Shown here: piece after piece, positions 11,202 to 20,184 of the stretch | Position numbering within the stretch: position 1 is the first letter of the stretch | How the letters are laid out: every line of letters begins with the position of its first letter | Source of the DNA: Salinilacustrithrix flava | GTDB lineage: Bacteria > Actinomycetota > Acidimicrobiia > Acidimicrobiales > Salinilacustritrichaceae | Assembly (NCBI GenBank): GCA_024128875.1 | Contig: JAMYFF010000002.1 | Location: 1-64,000, forward strand | Reading direction: 5' to 3' | DNA: 64,000 nt | Position numbers and translations under genes: made by a program | The notes under the pieces: generated by a model | What the model saw: only the letters and a program-made list of their open reading frames with translations | What the model was told of the DNA's origin: nothing | Databases searched by the model: none

Positions 11202-11795
11202 ATGGCCGGAGCAGACGGGGCGCCCAAGCGGGTGCGCATGGACCACGAGGCGCGGCGCGGCCAGATCCTCGACGCGGCCACGGGCCTGTTCCTGCGCCGC
11301 CCCTACAGCCAGGTCGCGGTGTCCGACATCGCCGAGGCCGCCGGCGTGGCCAAGGGCCTGCTGCACCACTACTTCGACTCCAAGCGCGACCTCTACCTCG
11401 AGGTCGTCCGGGACGTGTCCCGCATCCCGCTGCCGGTCGGTACGCCGGCGGCGCCGGGCGAGGATCCGACGTGGGCGGCGGCCATCGATGCGCTGCTCGC
11501 CTTCGCCTCGGAGAACCAGGAGCTGTGGCTGCGGGCCACGACCGTGGGCGACGACGAGGTCGCCTCGATCGTCGACGACAGCCGGGAGGTGCTGGCTGAG
11601 CAGACGATCGAGGCCCTCGGCCTCGACGACACGCCCGTCGTGCGGGCCGTGGTGCGGGGCTACGGCGGGCTGGTGCAGGAGGTGGTGCGCGAGTGGCTGG
11701 ACCGCGGTCGGCTGACCGAGGCCCAGGCTCGCGAGGTGCTGGTGCGGGCGCTCCCGCTCCTGCTCGAGCGGGTGCTGCCCGAGCTCAGGCCGTGA
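11202..11795 (+). CDS. TetR family transcriptional regulator
   Basis: The 197-residue protein has an N-terminal TetR helix-turn-helix: RRGQILDAATGLFLRRPYSQ then VSDIAEAAGVAKGLLHHYFDSKRDLY (about 40-66), and a helical ligand-binding C-terminal half. It follows the epoxide-hydrolase/monooxygenase operon and is preceded by a palindrome, so it probably controls itself and that operon. Its last 11 bp overlap the end of the convergent SCP2 gene. Confidence 0.88.
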   Translation: MAGADGAPKRVRMDHEARRGQILDAATGLFLRRPYSQVAVSDIAEAAGVAKGLLHHYFDSKRDLYLEVVRDVSRIPLPVGTPAAPGEDPTWAAAIDALLAFASENQELWLRATTVGDDEVASIVDDSREVLAEQTIEALGLDDTPVVRAVVRGYGGLVQEVVREWLDRGRLTEAQAREVLVRALPLLLERVLPELRP

Positions 11796-12171
11796 GGGCC
11801 TTGATCTTCTCCTGGAAGGCCACCTGCTCCGGCGACGGCGCGCCGGCCGACTGCATGGCCATCAGCTTGGTCATGTCGCCGTCGATCTTGATCTGACCCG
11901 ACATGAACGCCTGCATGGCGGCAGCCTGGTCGCCGGAGATGAAGACGCTCTTGGCCACCTCGTAGGGCACGGTCAGCTTCGTCGGGGCCGAGTCGTGCAG
12001 CCCCCGCTCGAACTGCCCGCCGGCCATGTGGGCCTCCCGCTCGCCGAAGGGGGTGTCGGGCACGACGAGGTTGATCACGAGGTCCTTCGTGGCCGCCGGC
12101 GGCTCCGGGGCCTCCGGGCGCAGCGCCTCGATCGCGTCCATCCACTCGTCCGACAAGAAGTCGTGTGCCAT
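11785..12171 (-). CDS. SCP2 sterol-binding domain protein
   Basis: A 128-residue single-domain protein of the SCP2 type, which binds sterols, acyl chains or other hydrophobic ligands. The second half shows the family pattern KLTVPYEVAKSVFISGDQAAAMQAFMSGQIKIDGDMTKLMAM: a lipid-tunnel helix followed by the G-x-(I/V)-x-(I/V)-x-G-D block. AGGAG on the minus strand lies before the ATG. It converges on, and overlaps by 11 bp, the TetR gene. Being next to a terpene-like oxidation cluster it may carry a hydrophobic substrate, but this is only context. Confidence 0.8.
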   Translation of the reverse strand: MAHDFLSDEWMDAIEALRPEAPEPPAATKDLVINLVVPDTPFGEREAHMAGGQFERGLHDSAPTKLTVPYEVAKSVFISGDQAAAMQAFMSGQIKIDGDMTKLMAMQSAGAPSPEQVAFQEKIKALTA

Positions 12172-12292
12172 CGCTGTTGCTCCTCTTGCTCATGTCCAGG
12201 GCCCTTGTTGGCCGCTGTCCAACAGTTCGACGGAGCGGCGCTGAAGTCCTTCGCCGCCCCTGGGCCGATCGGAGAGGTCGGGTGGGCCTCGG

Positions 12293-12298
12293 TACGAT
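12293..12298 (+). promoter_or_regulatory. -10 box of the GGDEF-EAL gene (leaderless)
   Basis: TACGAT ends 7 nt before the GTG at 12306. The alternative ATG at 12297 would overlap this box, which argues for the GTG start. Confidence 0.45.
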
Positions 12299-12305
12299 GC
12301 CGACC

Positions 12306-14933
12306 GTGACCGCTTCCGGTGCGACGGGCCGGCCCGGCCACAGCGACACCTACGTCGAGCACTTCCTCTCCGACCTGCCCGACGCAGCGCTGGCCGTGGA
12401 CTCGTCCGGCAGGATCGTCGCAGCCAACGAGCTGGTCCACCAGCTGCTCGGCTTCGCCGACGGCGCGCTCGAGGGCGCCTCGATCGAGGAGCTCGTCCCC
12501 GATGACGCCCGTGCCCAGCACGCCGGCCGGCGCAGGGCGTTCCAGGCACAGCCGTCCGCCCGACACATGGGCGGTGGGCTCATCCTCCGGGCACGGCGCG
12601 CCGACGGCATCGAGCTCCCCGTGTCGATCAGCCTGGCACCGCTCGACGACGCCATCACGGTGGCGATCGTGCACGACCGCACGATGGCGGTCCACGCCCT
12701 GCAGGAGGTGCAGGACCGGCTCGAGGTCGAGATGTTGGCAGCGTCCATCGCCAGCAGCCTCGCCGGCGCGACGGGAGGCGAGCTCGACCTGGCGATCGAC
12801 GCGGGGCTGCACGAGATCTGCGAGAGGCTCCTCGCCGACCAGGCACTGCTCTACGTCACGAGCGACGACGGGGAGCGGCTCGAGCTCACCAACGAGTGGT
12901 GCGCGCCCGATCTCGATCCCACCACCGGTCGCATCGTCTCGCTGCCTCGAGCGCCGTTCGGGTGGGCTGCGCCCAAGCTCCAGCGCGGCGAAGCGGTCTA
13001 CGTCCCGAGGCCCGACGACCTCCCGGCCACCGCCGGAGCAGAGGCTGCGTTCATGGTCGAGCACGGGATCCGGTCGGCGCTCACGATCCCGCTCGGCGCA
13101 CGCGAGGACTACGAGGGGACGTTCTCCCTCCGCTGGCGCCGAGAGCCCGCGCCCTGGGACGAGTCCCGGACCGACATGGTGCGCCTGCTCGGCAACGTCT
13201 TCCTGGCGGCGCACCGGCGCCGGCAGGCCGAATCCATCCGAGACGCGTCGGAGGCGCGGCACAAGTCACTGGTCGACACCCTCGCTGCAGGCGTCGTGCT
13301 GGTACGTCGTGGCGACGGCTGCGTGGTGTCGGCGAACCCCTCCGCCGCTCGCATCCTGGGCTTCGCTGACGGTGACCTCGTCGGAACCGATCTGCTGTCG
13401 AACGATGTGGGCTTGGTCAGCCGAGACGGTTCGCCGGTCTCCGCCGAGCAGCGCCGGCGGCTGCTCGCCACGGAGCCCGACGACACGACCCTCGACCTGG
13501 GCTACCGGCGCGCCGACGGCACGATGGTGTGGATCGAGGTCCGCTCGGTTCGCCTGGTACTCGGAGGCGAGGAGCACCTGGCGGTGTCGTTCATCGACGT
13601 CACCGACCGCCGTGACGCCGAAGCGCTCTTGGTGGCCCGGGCGATGCACGACCCGCTCACCGGCCTGCCCAACCGCCTGCTGCTCGGGGAGCACACGCGC
13701 GCGACCCTGGCTCGCGCCGGCCGCAACGGCTCGACCACTGCGCTCCTGTTCTTCGACCTCGACCGGTTCAAGCGCATCAACGACCGGTACGGCCATGCGA
13801 CCGGCGATGCCCTGCTCACGGGTGTTGCGCACCGGGTGCAGGCCGAGCTGCGCGCCGGCGATCTGTTCGCTCGCATCGGCGGCGACGAGTTCGTCGCCGT
13901 CCTCTCGGAGCTCGGTGACGAGGCCGAAGCCGGCGTCCTCGCCGAACGTCTCCAGGCAGCGCTGACCCGTCCCGTCCAGGTCGATGGCGTCGAACACCAG
14001 GTGTCCGCCAGCATCGGACTGGCGACGGCGAGCGCTGACGAGGCCGGGGCGCTCACGGTGGACGACCTGCTGCGCCGGGCCGACCGCGCGATGTACGCCG
14101 CGAAGCGGTCCGGCCGAGCTCGTTGGGTGACCTGGACCGACGCCCTCGTGTCCGCTGCGCAGCATCGCGAGGAGCTCGAGGTCGAGCTCCACCAATCGCT
14201 GCTCGCGGGGGACTTCACCTTGCGCTACCAGCCGGTGCTCGACCTCTCATCGGGCGGGTTGGTCGGAGCCGAGGCACTGGTCCGCTGGAACCACCCGCGC
14301 CGCGGGATGCTCGAGCCCGCCGAGTTCCTCGACGTCGCAGAGGACACCGGGCTCATCGTGCCCCTCGGGCAGTGGGTCCTCGAAGAGGCGTGCGCGACCG
14401 CCATGTCCTGGCCCGAGCACCTGTGGATCGCGGTGAACCTGTCCGCCCGGCAGATCGGGTCGAACGACGCGGCATCACGCGTCCGACGTGTGCTCGAGGA
14501 CACCGGTCTCGACCCGGGGCGGCTCCACCTCGAGCTCACCGAGACGGCGCTGATCGAGGGCAGCCACTCCGCCATCGGCGACATCACCGCGCTGCGCGAA
14601 CTCGGTGCAGCGATCGGCCTCGACGACTTCGGGACCGGGTACTCGTCGATGACCTACCTGCACACGTTGCCGCTGACCTTCCTCAAGATCGATCGGAGCT
14701 TCGTGAGCGAGCTCGACGACCCTGCGGCGCACCGGGCGACGACGATCGTCGACATGGTGCTCCGCCTGGCCGAGCGCTTCGAGCTCGAGGTCATCGCAGA
14801 GGGGGTGGAGACCGACGTGCAGGCGTCGCGCCTGCGCGGGCTCGGGTGCCGCTTCGTGCAGGGCTTCCTCTATGCCCCACCGCTCTCCGCCGACGAGCTG
14901 GCTCGGCGCATCGCCGCCGATCAGCCCGCCTGA
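12306..14933 (+). CDS. PAS-GAF-PAS-GGDEF-EAL cyclic-di-GMP protein
   Basis: An 875-residue soluble sensor predicted to make and/or break cyclic-di-GMP. Domains in order: PAS (about 12-125), GAF-like (about 150-300), PAS (about 315-435), GGDEF (about 445-605) and EAL (about 620-870). GGDEF is intact at 525-529 with an RxxD product-inhibition site (RAGD, 516-519) five residues before it. EAL is intact (E656-L658), with the later DDFGTGYSS and KIDRSFV metal/catalytic blocks present, so both activities could be functional. No membrane segment is seen. The start is chosen from the TACGAT box; ATG at 12297 is the alternative. Its end overlaps the convergent HODM-like gene by 13 bp. Confidence 0.92.
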   Translation: MTASGATGRPGHSDTYVEHFLSDLPDAALAVDSSGRIVAANELVHQLLGFADGALEGASIEELVPDDARAQHAGRRRAFQAQPSARHMGGGLILRARRADGIELPVSISLAPLDDAITVAIVHDRTMAVHALQEVQDRLEVEMLAASIASSLAGATGGELDLAIDAGLHEICERLLADQALLYVTSDDGERLELTNEWCAPDLDPTTGRIVSLPRAPFGWAAPKLQRGEAVYVPRPDDLPATAGAEAAFMVEHGIRSALTIPLGAREDYEGTFSLRWRREPAPWDESRTDMVRLLGNVFLAAHRRRQAESIRDASEARHKSLVDTLAAGVVLVRRGDGCVVSANPSAARILGFADGDLVGTDLLSNDVGLVSRDGSPVSAEQRRRLLATEPDDTTLDLGYRRADGTMVWIEVRSVRLVLGGEEHLAVSFIDVTDRRDAEALLVARAMHDPLTGLPNRLLLGEHTRATLARAGRNGSTTALLFFDLDRFKRINDRYGHATGDALLTGVAHRVQAELRAGDLFARIGGDEFVAVLSELGDEAEAGVLAERLQAALTRPVQVDGVEHQVSASIGLATASADEAGALTVDDLLRRADRAMYAAKRSGRARWVTWTDALVSAAQHREELEVELHQSLLAGDFTLRYQPVLDLSSGGLVGAEALVRWNHPRRGMLEPAEFLDVAEDTGLIVPLGQWVLEEACATAMSWPEHLWIAVNLSARQIGSNDAASRVRRVLEDTGLDPGRLHLELTETALIEGSHSAIGDITALRELGAAIGLDDFGTGYSSMTYLHTLPLTFLKIDRSFVSELDDPAAHRATTIVDMVLRLAERFELEVIAEGVETDVQASRLRGLGCRFVQGFLYAPPLSADELARRIAADQPA

Positions 14934-15778
14934 GCAGAGAGCCACCGGAGCAGGGCGTCATCGATCGCGGCCCCCTTGTAGGCCCGCTGCTCGGGGCTCC
15001 AGCCCCGGATCGCGGCGGCCAGACCGCGGGCCACGTCCGGGCGCGACCCGAGCACGGCCATCGGCACCTGCTGGGTGCGGATCGTGAACACCACCGCCTC
15101 CACCGTCGGCAGCCGCACCAGCGTCTGGCGCTCGCTGCGCAGCCACCGGCCCTCGGGCACCGGCGTCGGACGATCGACGTCGTCGACCCAGGTGGGCAGG
15201 TGGAGGTCGGCGACGTCGTGCACCAGCCAGTTCCGCCGCCACACGCCCTGCCCCGGACGCAGCCGACCGAGGAAGCCGTCGACCCGGCCGGCCAGCGCGC
15301 CGGGGTAGCCCGGCACCACCGCGTGCACGCCGTCGAGCGGACCGCCGATGCGGTCGCGGGGGCGCCAGTACGAGGGGAAGCACACGCACCCCGCCGCCAG
15401 TCGCCAACCGCCCTCGCCGGGCAGCAGCAGGCAGAGGTCGTCGGCCACCAGGAGCCGGGTGTCGGCCAACCCCCTCGGAGGATCTCGTTGGTCCGTCACC
15501 ACGGGTGGGACGGATCCACGGGATCTTCCCAACCAGGTGCGGACGACGTCGTCGAGCTCGGCCACCACGGCGCCCACGGCGGGGTCGTCCGCGCTGACGA
15601 GAACCTCGTCGCGCTCGGACGCGAGCAGTCGGGCGGCCTCGGCCCGCTGGGCATCCCACTGGTCGTCGACCAGGAACCAGCGGTCCGGGTCGAGCGCTCG
15701 GGTGCCCATCGACGCATCGGGCGGGCCGACGTGCAGGTCGAGCTCGTCCAGCCAGCCGGGCGCGAGCGGGCTGCTCAT
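14921..15778 (-). CDS. Heme-dependent oxidative N-demethylase-like protein (DUF3445)
   Basis: The 285 residues match the HODM alpha-like family: DPDRWFLVDDQWDAQRAEAARLL near the N-terminus, a central WRLAAGCVCFPSYWRPRDRIGG block and RRNWLVHD followed by LRSERQTLVRLP. Family members bind heme through a PAS-like fold and remove methyl groups from dimethylamine-like amines. The SER..L.RLP and CFPS.W motifs are the recognisable signatures. It is followed 4 nt on by the GH65 operon upstream on the same strand, but no functional link is evident. Substrate unknown. Confidence 0.75.
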   Translation of the reverse strand: MSSPLAPGWLDELDLHVGPPDASMGTRALDPDRWFLVDDQWDAQRAEAARLLASERDEVLVSADDPAVGAVVAELDDVVRTWLGRSRGSVPPVVTDQRDPPRGLADTRLLVADDLCLLLPGEGGWRLAAGCVCFPSYWRPRDRIGGPLDGVHAVVPGYPGALAGRVDGFLGRLRPGQGVWRRNWLVHDVADLHLPTWVDDVDRPTPVPEGRWLRSERQTLVRLPTVEAVVFTIRTQQVPMAVLGSRPDVARGLAAAIRGWSPEQRAYKGAAIDDALLRWLSAQAG

Positions 15779-15782
15779 CGGG

Positions 15783-18200
15783 CTAGGTGAAGTCGTCGCG
15801 GCGGATCCGCACCGAGTCGCCCGACACGACGTCGACGACCCCGTCGGCGGTGAGCACGGGCACGGCCTCGCCGGACTCGATCAGCACGGTGCAGCCGTCG
15901 TGGTCCAGCGTCACCAGGAGCTGGCAGCCGTGGCGTTGCAGCCGGTACGACATCGACGACCACTCCCTCGGCAGCCGGGGGGCGAAGCGCAGGTGCTCGC
16001 CGTTGTCGGACATGCCGCTGAACCCGTGGACGAGGGCGGCCCAGACCCCGCCGGCGTTGGCGATGTGCACCCCGTCGGCGGTGTTGCCGTGGGTGTCGGC
16101 CAGGTCGAGGTAGAGCGACTGCTTGAAGTAGTCGAAGGCCAGGCCCTCGTGGCCCACCTCGGCCCCGACGATCGACTGCACGCAGGCCGACAGGGAGGAG
16201 TCGCCGGTGGTGATCGGGTCGTAGTACTCGAAGTTGCGGCGCTTCTGCTCCCGCGAGAACTGCTGACCGCGCAGGTGCATGGCCAGCACGACGTCGGCCT
16301 GCTTGAGGATCTGGAACCGGTAGATCACGAGCGGGTGGTAGTGGAGCAGCAGCGGGTACTTGTCGGGCGGCGTGCCGTCGAAGTCCCACGGCTCCCGGTC
16401 GAGGAAGCTCTCGTCCTGGGGGTGGATGCCCAGCTCCTCGTCGTAGGGCAGGTACATGGCCTCGGCGGCCCGGTGCCAGCTCTCGACCTCCTCGTCGGTG
16501 ACGCCGGTGCGCCGCTGCAGCGCCTCGAGGTCCTCCCGGCTCCACTCGGCCAGGAAGTCGTAGGTCCACGCCGCGTACCGGAGGTTGAAGCGGGCCATGA
16601 CGTTCGTGTACAGGTTGTCGTTCACGACGGTCGTGTACTCGTCCGGGCCGGTGACGCCGTGGATCCGGAACCGCCCGTCGACCGCACCAGAGCGACCGTT
16701 GCCGTTGTGCTCGTAGAAGCCCAGGTCGGCCCACAGCCGGGCCGTCTCGACCAGGATCTCGGCCCCCTCGTGGACGAGGAAGTCCACGTCGGCGGTGGCG
16801 TTGAGGTAGCGCTCCAGGGCGTAGGCCACCGCCGCGTTGATGTGGTACTGGGCGGTGCCGGCGGCGTAGTAGGCGGAGGCCTCCTCGCCGTTGATCGTGC
16901 GCCACGGGTAGAGCGCCCCGACCTGGCTCAGCTCCGCAGCCCGCTCCCTCGCCGCGTCGAGCATCTTCCAGCGGAAGCGGAGCAGCTTCCGGGCGACCTC
17001 GGGGTTGGTGTACGCGAGGCAGGGCAGGACGTAGACCTCGGTGTCCCAGAAGTAGTGCCCGTCGTAGCCGCCGCCGGTGACGCCCTTGGCGGCCACGCCC
17101 TGCTCGTGGGCCCGGGCCGAGGCCTGGGCCAGCTGGAACAGGTTCCAGCGCACGGCCTGCTGCACGGCGTCGTCGCCTTCGATGCAGACGTCGGTCCGCT
17201 GCCAGAAGTCGTCGAGCCACACCCGCTGCTGCTCGCGGAGACCCGCGACGCCCGTGCGGCGCGCCCGCTTGATGGTCCGGTGGCAGCGGTCGGCCAGCTC
17301 CTGGGACGGGATCCCACGCGACGAGTGGTAGGAGACGTACTTCGTCAGCCGGAACCTCTCCCCGGCTTCCGCGTGCACGGTGAACACCGTCTTGGCCAGG
17401 TCCTCGCCGACGACGGTGTCGGTCTCGTAGCCGCACGTCGTCTCGACCTCGTGGTGGTAGGCGCAGGCCAGGGTCATGCCGCTCTGCGCGCACCGGTAGC
17501 CCAGCACGACCTCGCCGCCGTCGTTCGGGTCCGCCTCGTGCCGCTGCAGCTGGGGCAGCAGGACCCGGTCCCGGAACGTCCGGCGCTGGCGCGGGTCGAA
17601 GCCCTCCCCCAGGGCCGCCGAGGTCACGTGGTACTCGTCCTCGCCGTCCTGGCGGTTGAGGAGCTGGGAGGAGATGACGACGGGCGCCGAGCCCTCCAGC
17701 ATCTCGACCTCGAAGCTCAGCACCGCCAGGTGCCGGTGCTCGAGGCTGACCATGCGCTCGGAGCGGACCCGCAGCCGCTTGCCGGCCGGCGTGGTCCACA
17801 CCACCTCCCGGTGGGAGATGCCGGTGCGGAAGTCGACCACTCGTTCGTAGTGCTCGAGGTCGGCCTCGCGCAGAAGCAGCGGCTCGTCGTCGACGTAGAG
17901 CTTCATCAGCTTGGCGTCGGGGACGTTCACGATGGTCTGTCCGGTGGTGGCGAACGCGACGGCGGCCTCGGCGTGGTGGATCGGCCAGGTCTCGTGGAAC
18001 CCGTTCAGGAACGTGCCGTGGGAGTGGGCCTCACGGCCCTCGCTCGGGTTGGCCCGCATCCCGATGTAGCCGTTGCCGATGGCGAACAGGGACTCGGTGT
18101 GACCGAGGTCGGCGTGGTCCAGCTCGGTCTCCACCAGACGCCACGGCTCCACCGGGTAGCGGTGCCGGGGGATGGCGCTGGCGGTGGCCCGGATCTTCAC
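15783..18200 (-). CDS. Glycoside hydrolase family 65 disaccharide phosphorylase
   Basis: An 805-residue GH65 enzyme that should split an alpha-glucosyl disaccharide (maltose, trehalose, kojibiose or similar) with inorganic phosphate to beta-glucose 1-phosphate. The N-terminal domain has ESLFAIGNGYIGMRAN (37-51); the (alpha/alpha)6 barrel has GGGYDGHYFWDTEVYVLP (376-393) and the general acid E521 in TGPDEY followed by NLYTN. The start overlaps the stop of the beta-phosphoglucomutase gene (ATGA, 18197-18200). That partner would convert beta-glucose 1-phosphate to glucose 6-phosphate, which supports phosphorylase over hydrolase. The exact disaccharide cannot be read from the sequence. Confidence 0.92.
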   Translation of the reverse strand: MKIRATASAIPRHRYPVEPWRLVETELDHADLGHTESLFAIGNGYIGMRANPSEGREAHSHGTFLNGFHETWPIHHAEAAVAFATTGQTIVNVPDAKLMKLYVDDEPLLLREADLEHYERVVDFRTGISHREVVWTTPAGKRLRVRSERMVSLEHRHLAVLSFEVEMLEGSAPVVISSQLLNRQDGEDEYHVTSAALGEGFDPRQRRTFRDRVLLPQLQRHEADPNDGGEVVLGYRCAQSGMTLACAYHHEVETTCGYETDTVVGEDLAKTVFTVHAEAGERFRLTKYVSYHSSRGIPSQELADRCHRTIKRARRTGVAGLREQQRVWLDDFWQRTDVCIEGDDAVQQAVRWNLFQLAQASARAHEQGVAAKGVTGGGYDGHYFWDTEVYVLPCLAYTNPEVARKLLRFRWKMLDAARERAAELSQVGALYPWRTINGEEASAYYAAGTAQYHINAAVAYALERYLNATADVDFLVHEGAEILVETARLWADLGFYEHNGNGRSGAVDGRFRIHGVTGPDEYTTVVNDNLYTNVMARFNLRYAAWTYDFLAEWSREDLEALQRRTGVTDEEVESWHRAAEAMYLPYDEELGIHPQDESFLDREPWDFDGTPPDKYPLLLHYHPLVIYRFQILKQADVVLAMHLRGQQFSREQKRRNFEYYDPITTGDSSLSACVQSIVGAEVGHEGLAFDYFKQSLYLDLADTHGNTADGVHIANAGGVWAALVHGFSGMSDNGEHLRFAPRLPREWSSMSYRLQRHGCQLLVTLDHDGCTVLIESGEAVPVLTADGVVDVVSGDSVRIRRDDFT

Positions 18201-18922
18201 CGCGCCGTCTCCGGCTCGAGCGTCTCGGCCAGGTCGTCGACGACCAGGTGGGCGCCGGCGGCCAGCAGCGCGTCGCGGTTGCCGCCCCGGTCCACGCCGA
18301 GCACGAGGCCGAAGCCACCGGCGGCCCCGGCCGCCACGCCGGACGTGGCGTCCTCGACCACCACCGCGTCGGGTGGCGCGACGCCGACCAGCTCGGCGGC
18401 GCGCAGGAACATGTCGGGCGCCGGCTTGCCGGTGATGCCCTCCTCGACGATGGTGACGCCGTCGACGACGTGCTCGAAGCGGTCGCCGAGCCCGGCGGCC
18501 TCCAGCACGGGGCGGGCGTTGCGGGACGAGGACACCACGGCTTGGGCGATCCCGTGCCGATCCAGCTCGTCCAGCACCGCCATCGTGCCCGGGTACGGGG
18601 CCACCCCGTCGCGCTCGAGCAGCTCGCGGAACAGCTCGTCCTTGCGGTTCCCCATCGCGGCCACGGTGCCGTCGCCGGGTGGGTCATCCGCCGTGCCGGC
18701 CGGCAGCTCCACGCCCCGCGACGTCAGGAACGACCGCACCCCGTCGTAGCGGGGCTTGCCGTCGACGTAGGTGAGGTAGTCCTCGCTGGTGAAGCCCCAG
18801 GGGGCGAACAGCTCGGCCCAGGCGACCTCGTGCACCGATGCCGTGGGCGTGATGACCCCGTCCAGGTCGAGCAGGACGGCGCGGTACGCCTGCCACTCGA
18901 CCGTCGTCCCGCGTGCGACCAT
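18197..18922 (-). CDS. pgmB: HAD-family beta-phosphoglucomutase
   Basis: Converts beta-glucose 1-phosphate to glucose 6-phosphate through a phospho-aspartate. The 241-residue HAD protein shows motif I LLDLDGVITPT (nucleophile and acid aspartates), motif II VVSSSRN, the lysine in GITGKPAPDMF and motif III VVEDATSGVAAGAAGGF. It is coupled to the GH65 gene by a 4-bp overlap, the usual partnership for alpha-glucan disaccharide use. TACACT lies 8 nt upstream of the ATG at 18922, so the message may be leaderless. Confidence 0.88.
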   Translation of the reverse strand: MVARGTTVEWQAYRAVLLDLDGVITPTASVHEVAWAELFAPWGFTSEDYLTYVDGKPRYDGVRSFLTSRGVELPAGTADDPPGDGTVAAMGNRKDELFRELLERDGVAPYPGTMAVLDELDRHGIAQAVVSSSRNARPVLEAAGLGDRFEHVVDGVTIVEEGITGKPAPDMFLRAAELVGVAPPDAVVVEDATSGVAAGAAGGFGLVLGVDRGGNRDALLAAGAHLVVDDLAETLEPETAR

Positions 18923-18930
18923 GGCGGCCG

Positions 18931-18936
18931 AGTGTA
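18931..18936 (-). promoter_or_regulatory. -10 box of pgmB-GH65 operon (leaderless)
   Basis: TACACT on the minus strand ends 8 nt before the ATG at 18922. No clear -35. Confidence 0.45.
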
Positions 18937-19000
18937 GGGGCGGACCCCGAGCGGATCGCTCAGCCCACGGGCACGAGGAGCTGCTCCCGTTCGTCGCCGC

Positions 19001-19459
19001 TCAGGGGACGTCGCGCTCGTGGACCGCGGCCTCTTCGGCGCTGACGTCCTGGCCGAGCTCGGGCGCCACGTCGTAGGTGGTGGTGTCGCTGGTGCCGACG
19101 TCGCCCACCGGCCGATCGTGGTCGGCGACACGGTCGACCTCGCGGGCCACCTCGGTGCCCTCGTCGTCGGGGCCGACGCCCTCGTCGGGGGCGACCAGGC
19201 GACCGACCCGGCCCTCCTCACCGACGAAGGACTGCTCGGGCTTCTCCCGCTGGACGCGCTCGGCGATCGGCTCGGGCACCCGTTGCCCCTGGGGAGTGAC
19301 GCCGTAGTCGAAGGATGCCGCCGGCTGGTCCGGCGGGTAGCTCCCGCCGCCTGCCAGCTTGTCCTCGTCGAGCGCCTCGCTGAGTTCCTCCTCGGAGGTG
19401 GTGCCGCTGGCCCCGTTGCGAACCTCGGCCTCGGCGGCCAGCTCGTCACGATCGGCCAT
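19001..19459 (-). CDS. DUF5709-like acidic protein
   Basis: A 152-residue, acidic, probably disordered cytoplasmic protein. EEELSEALDEDKLAGGGSYPPDQP, then DYGVTPQGQR and PIAERVQREKPEQ, follow the layout of the actinobacterial DUF5709 family (an LDED-Y-PPD-P segment, then a basic glutamine-rich stretch and an RLxQExP-like helix). Function unknown. ATG at 19459 overlaps by one base the stop of a second small acidic gene (TGATG), so the two form an operon. Confidence 0.65.
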   Translation of the reverse strand: MADRDELAAEAEVRNGASGTTSEEELSEALDEDKLAGGGSYPPDQPAASFDYGVTPQGQRVPEPIAERVQREKPEQSFVGEEGRVGRLVAPDEGVGPDDEGTEVAREVDRVADHDRPVGDVGTSDTTTYDVAPELGQDVSAEEAAVHERDVP

Positions 19460-19698
19460 CAGCTCGTCTCCGGCTTGCCCTGACGCTCGCGTGCCGGGGA
19501 GCCGTGGCTCTCGTCCTCGAAGCGCTCCTCGGCGGCCTTCTCGTCGCCGCCGGTCTCCTCCAGCAGCTCGTCGGCGAGCTCGCTGTCCTGGTCGACGGCC
19601 TGGCCGAGGGACTTGTCCTCGTAGCCGGGCTCGCTCCACTTGGCGTCGGGGTCGGTGCCCGTCGGGGTGTCGGTGCCGTGGTTGCGGTCTTCGCTCAT
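19459..19698 (-). CDS. Small acidic hypothetical protein
   Basis: 79 residues, highly charged and poor in hydrophobic amino acids (MSEDRNHGTDTPTGTDPDAK at the start, then SLGQAVDQDSELADELLEE and DEKAAEERFEDES). Likely disordered with one amphipathic helix. AAGGACC lies shortly before the ATG. It is translationally coupled to the DUF5709-like gene. I do not recognise a family beyond this actinobacterial acidic style. Confidence 0.6.
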   Translation of the reverse strand: MSEDRNHGTDTPTGTDPDAKWSEPGYEDKSLGQAVDQDSELADELLEETGGDEKAAEERFEDESHGSPARERQGKPETS

Positions 19699-19785
19699 GG
19701 TGCGGTCCTTCCGTCGTGGGGGATGGACCGCGTCGCTACCCGAGTCGGCGCACGAACATGCGGTGCCGTCGGGGACCGCCGCTGC

Positions 19786-20184
19786 TCAGGCGGTGCCGGG
19801 CCGGCGGACGGTGCCGGAGTCGCTCACACCGACCGCGTCCAGCGCACGCCGCACGACGCCGGCGGCGCCGTCCAGGCGGACGTCGCCGCCGTGGGGCAGG
19901 AGGCGGGTGGCGAGGTCGACCCAGAGGTCGATGCCCGCCGAGGTGCACAGGCGCAGCTCGGCCAGGTCGAAGCGCACGTCGCTGATCCCGAGCGGGAGCA
20001 GCCCCTCGATGGCGCAGGAGACGGCCGGGGTGGTGCCAGCGCACAGCTCGCCGCGCAGGGCGACGTCGATGTGGGCCGGTACGGAGCCGAAGCCCGTCAC
20101 GGTGATGCGGGCGACCAGGCGCGATGCGGAATCCGCGTCGGCGACGACCACCGGAGCGAGCTCCTCGGTCCAGATTCCTTGCAT
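19786..20184 (-). CDS. STAS-domain protein (anti-sigma factor antagonist-like)
   Basis: 132 residues with a STAS-type fold: DVRFDLAELRLCTSAGIDLWVDLATRLLPHGGDVRLDGAAGVVRRALDAVG corresponds to the core of anti-sigma antagonists, where the phosphorylatable serine sits in a D-S-S-G-like motif (here CTSAG). The region before it is longer and less conserved. The ATG at 20184 is preferred since GGAG lies 6 nt before it; in-frame GTGs up to 20214 exist. No partner anti-sigma kinase is adjacent, so the partner switch it may serve is elsewhere. Confidence 0.65.
   Translation of the reverse strand: MQGIWTEELAPVVVADADSASRLVARITVTGFGSVPAHIDVALRGELCAGTTPAVSCAIEGLLPLGISDVRFDLAELRLCTSAGIDLWVDLATRLLPHGGDVRLDGAAGVVRRALDAVGVSDSGTVRRPGTA

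Noticed and set aside
15348..18749. Long plus-strand open frame opposite the GH65 and phosphoglucomutase genes
   Set aside because: Low-complexity antisense translation; the minus strand encodes two complete, recognisable enzymes.
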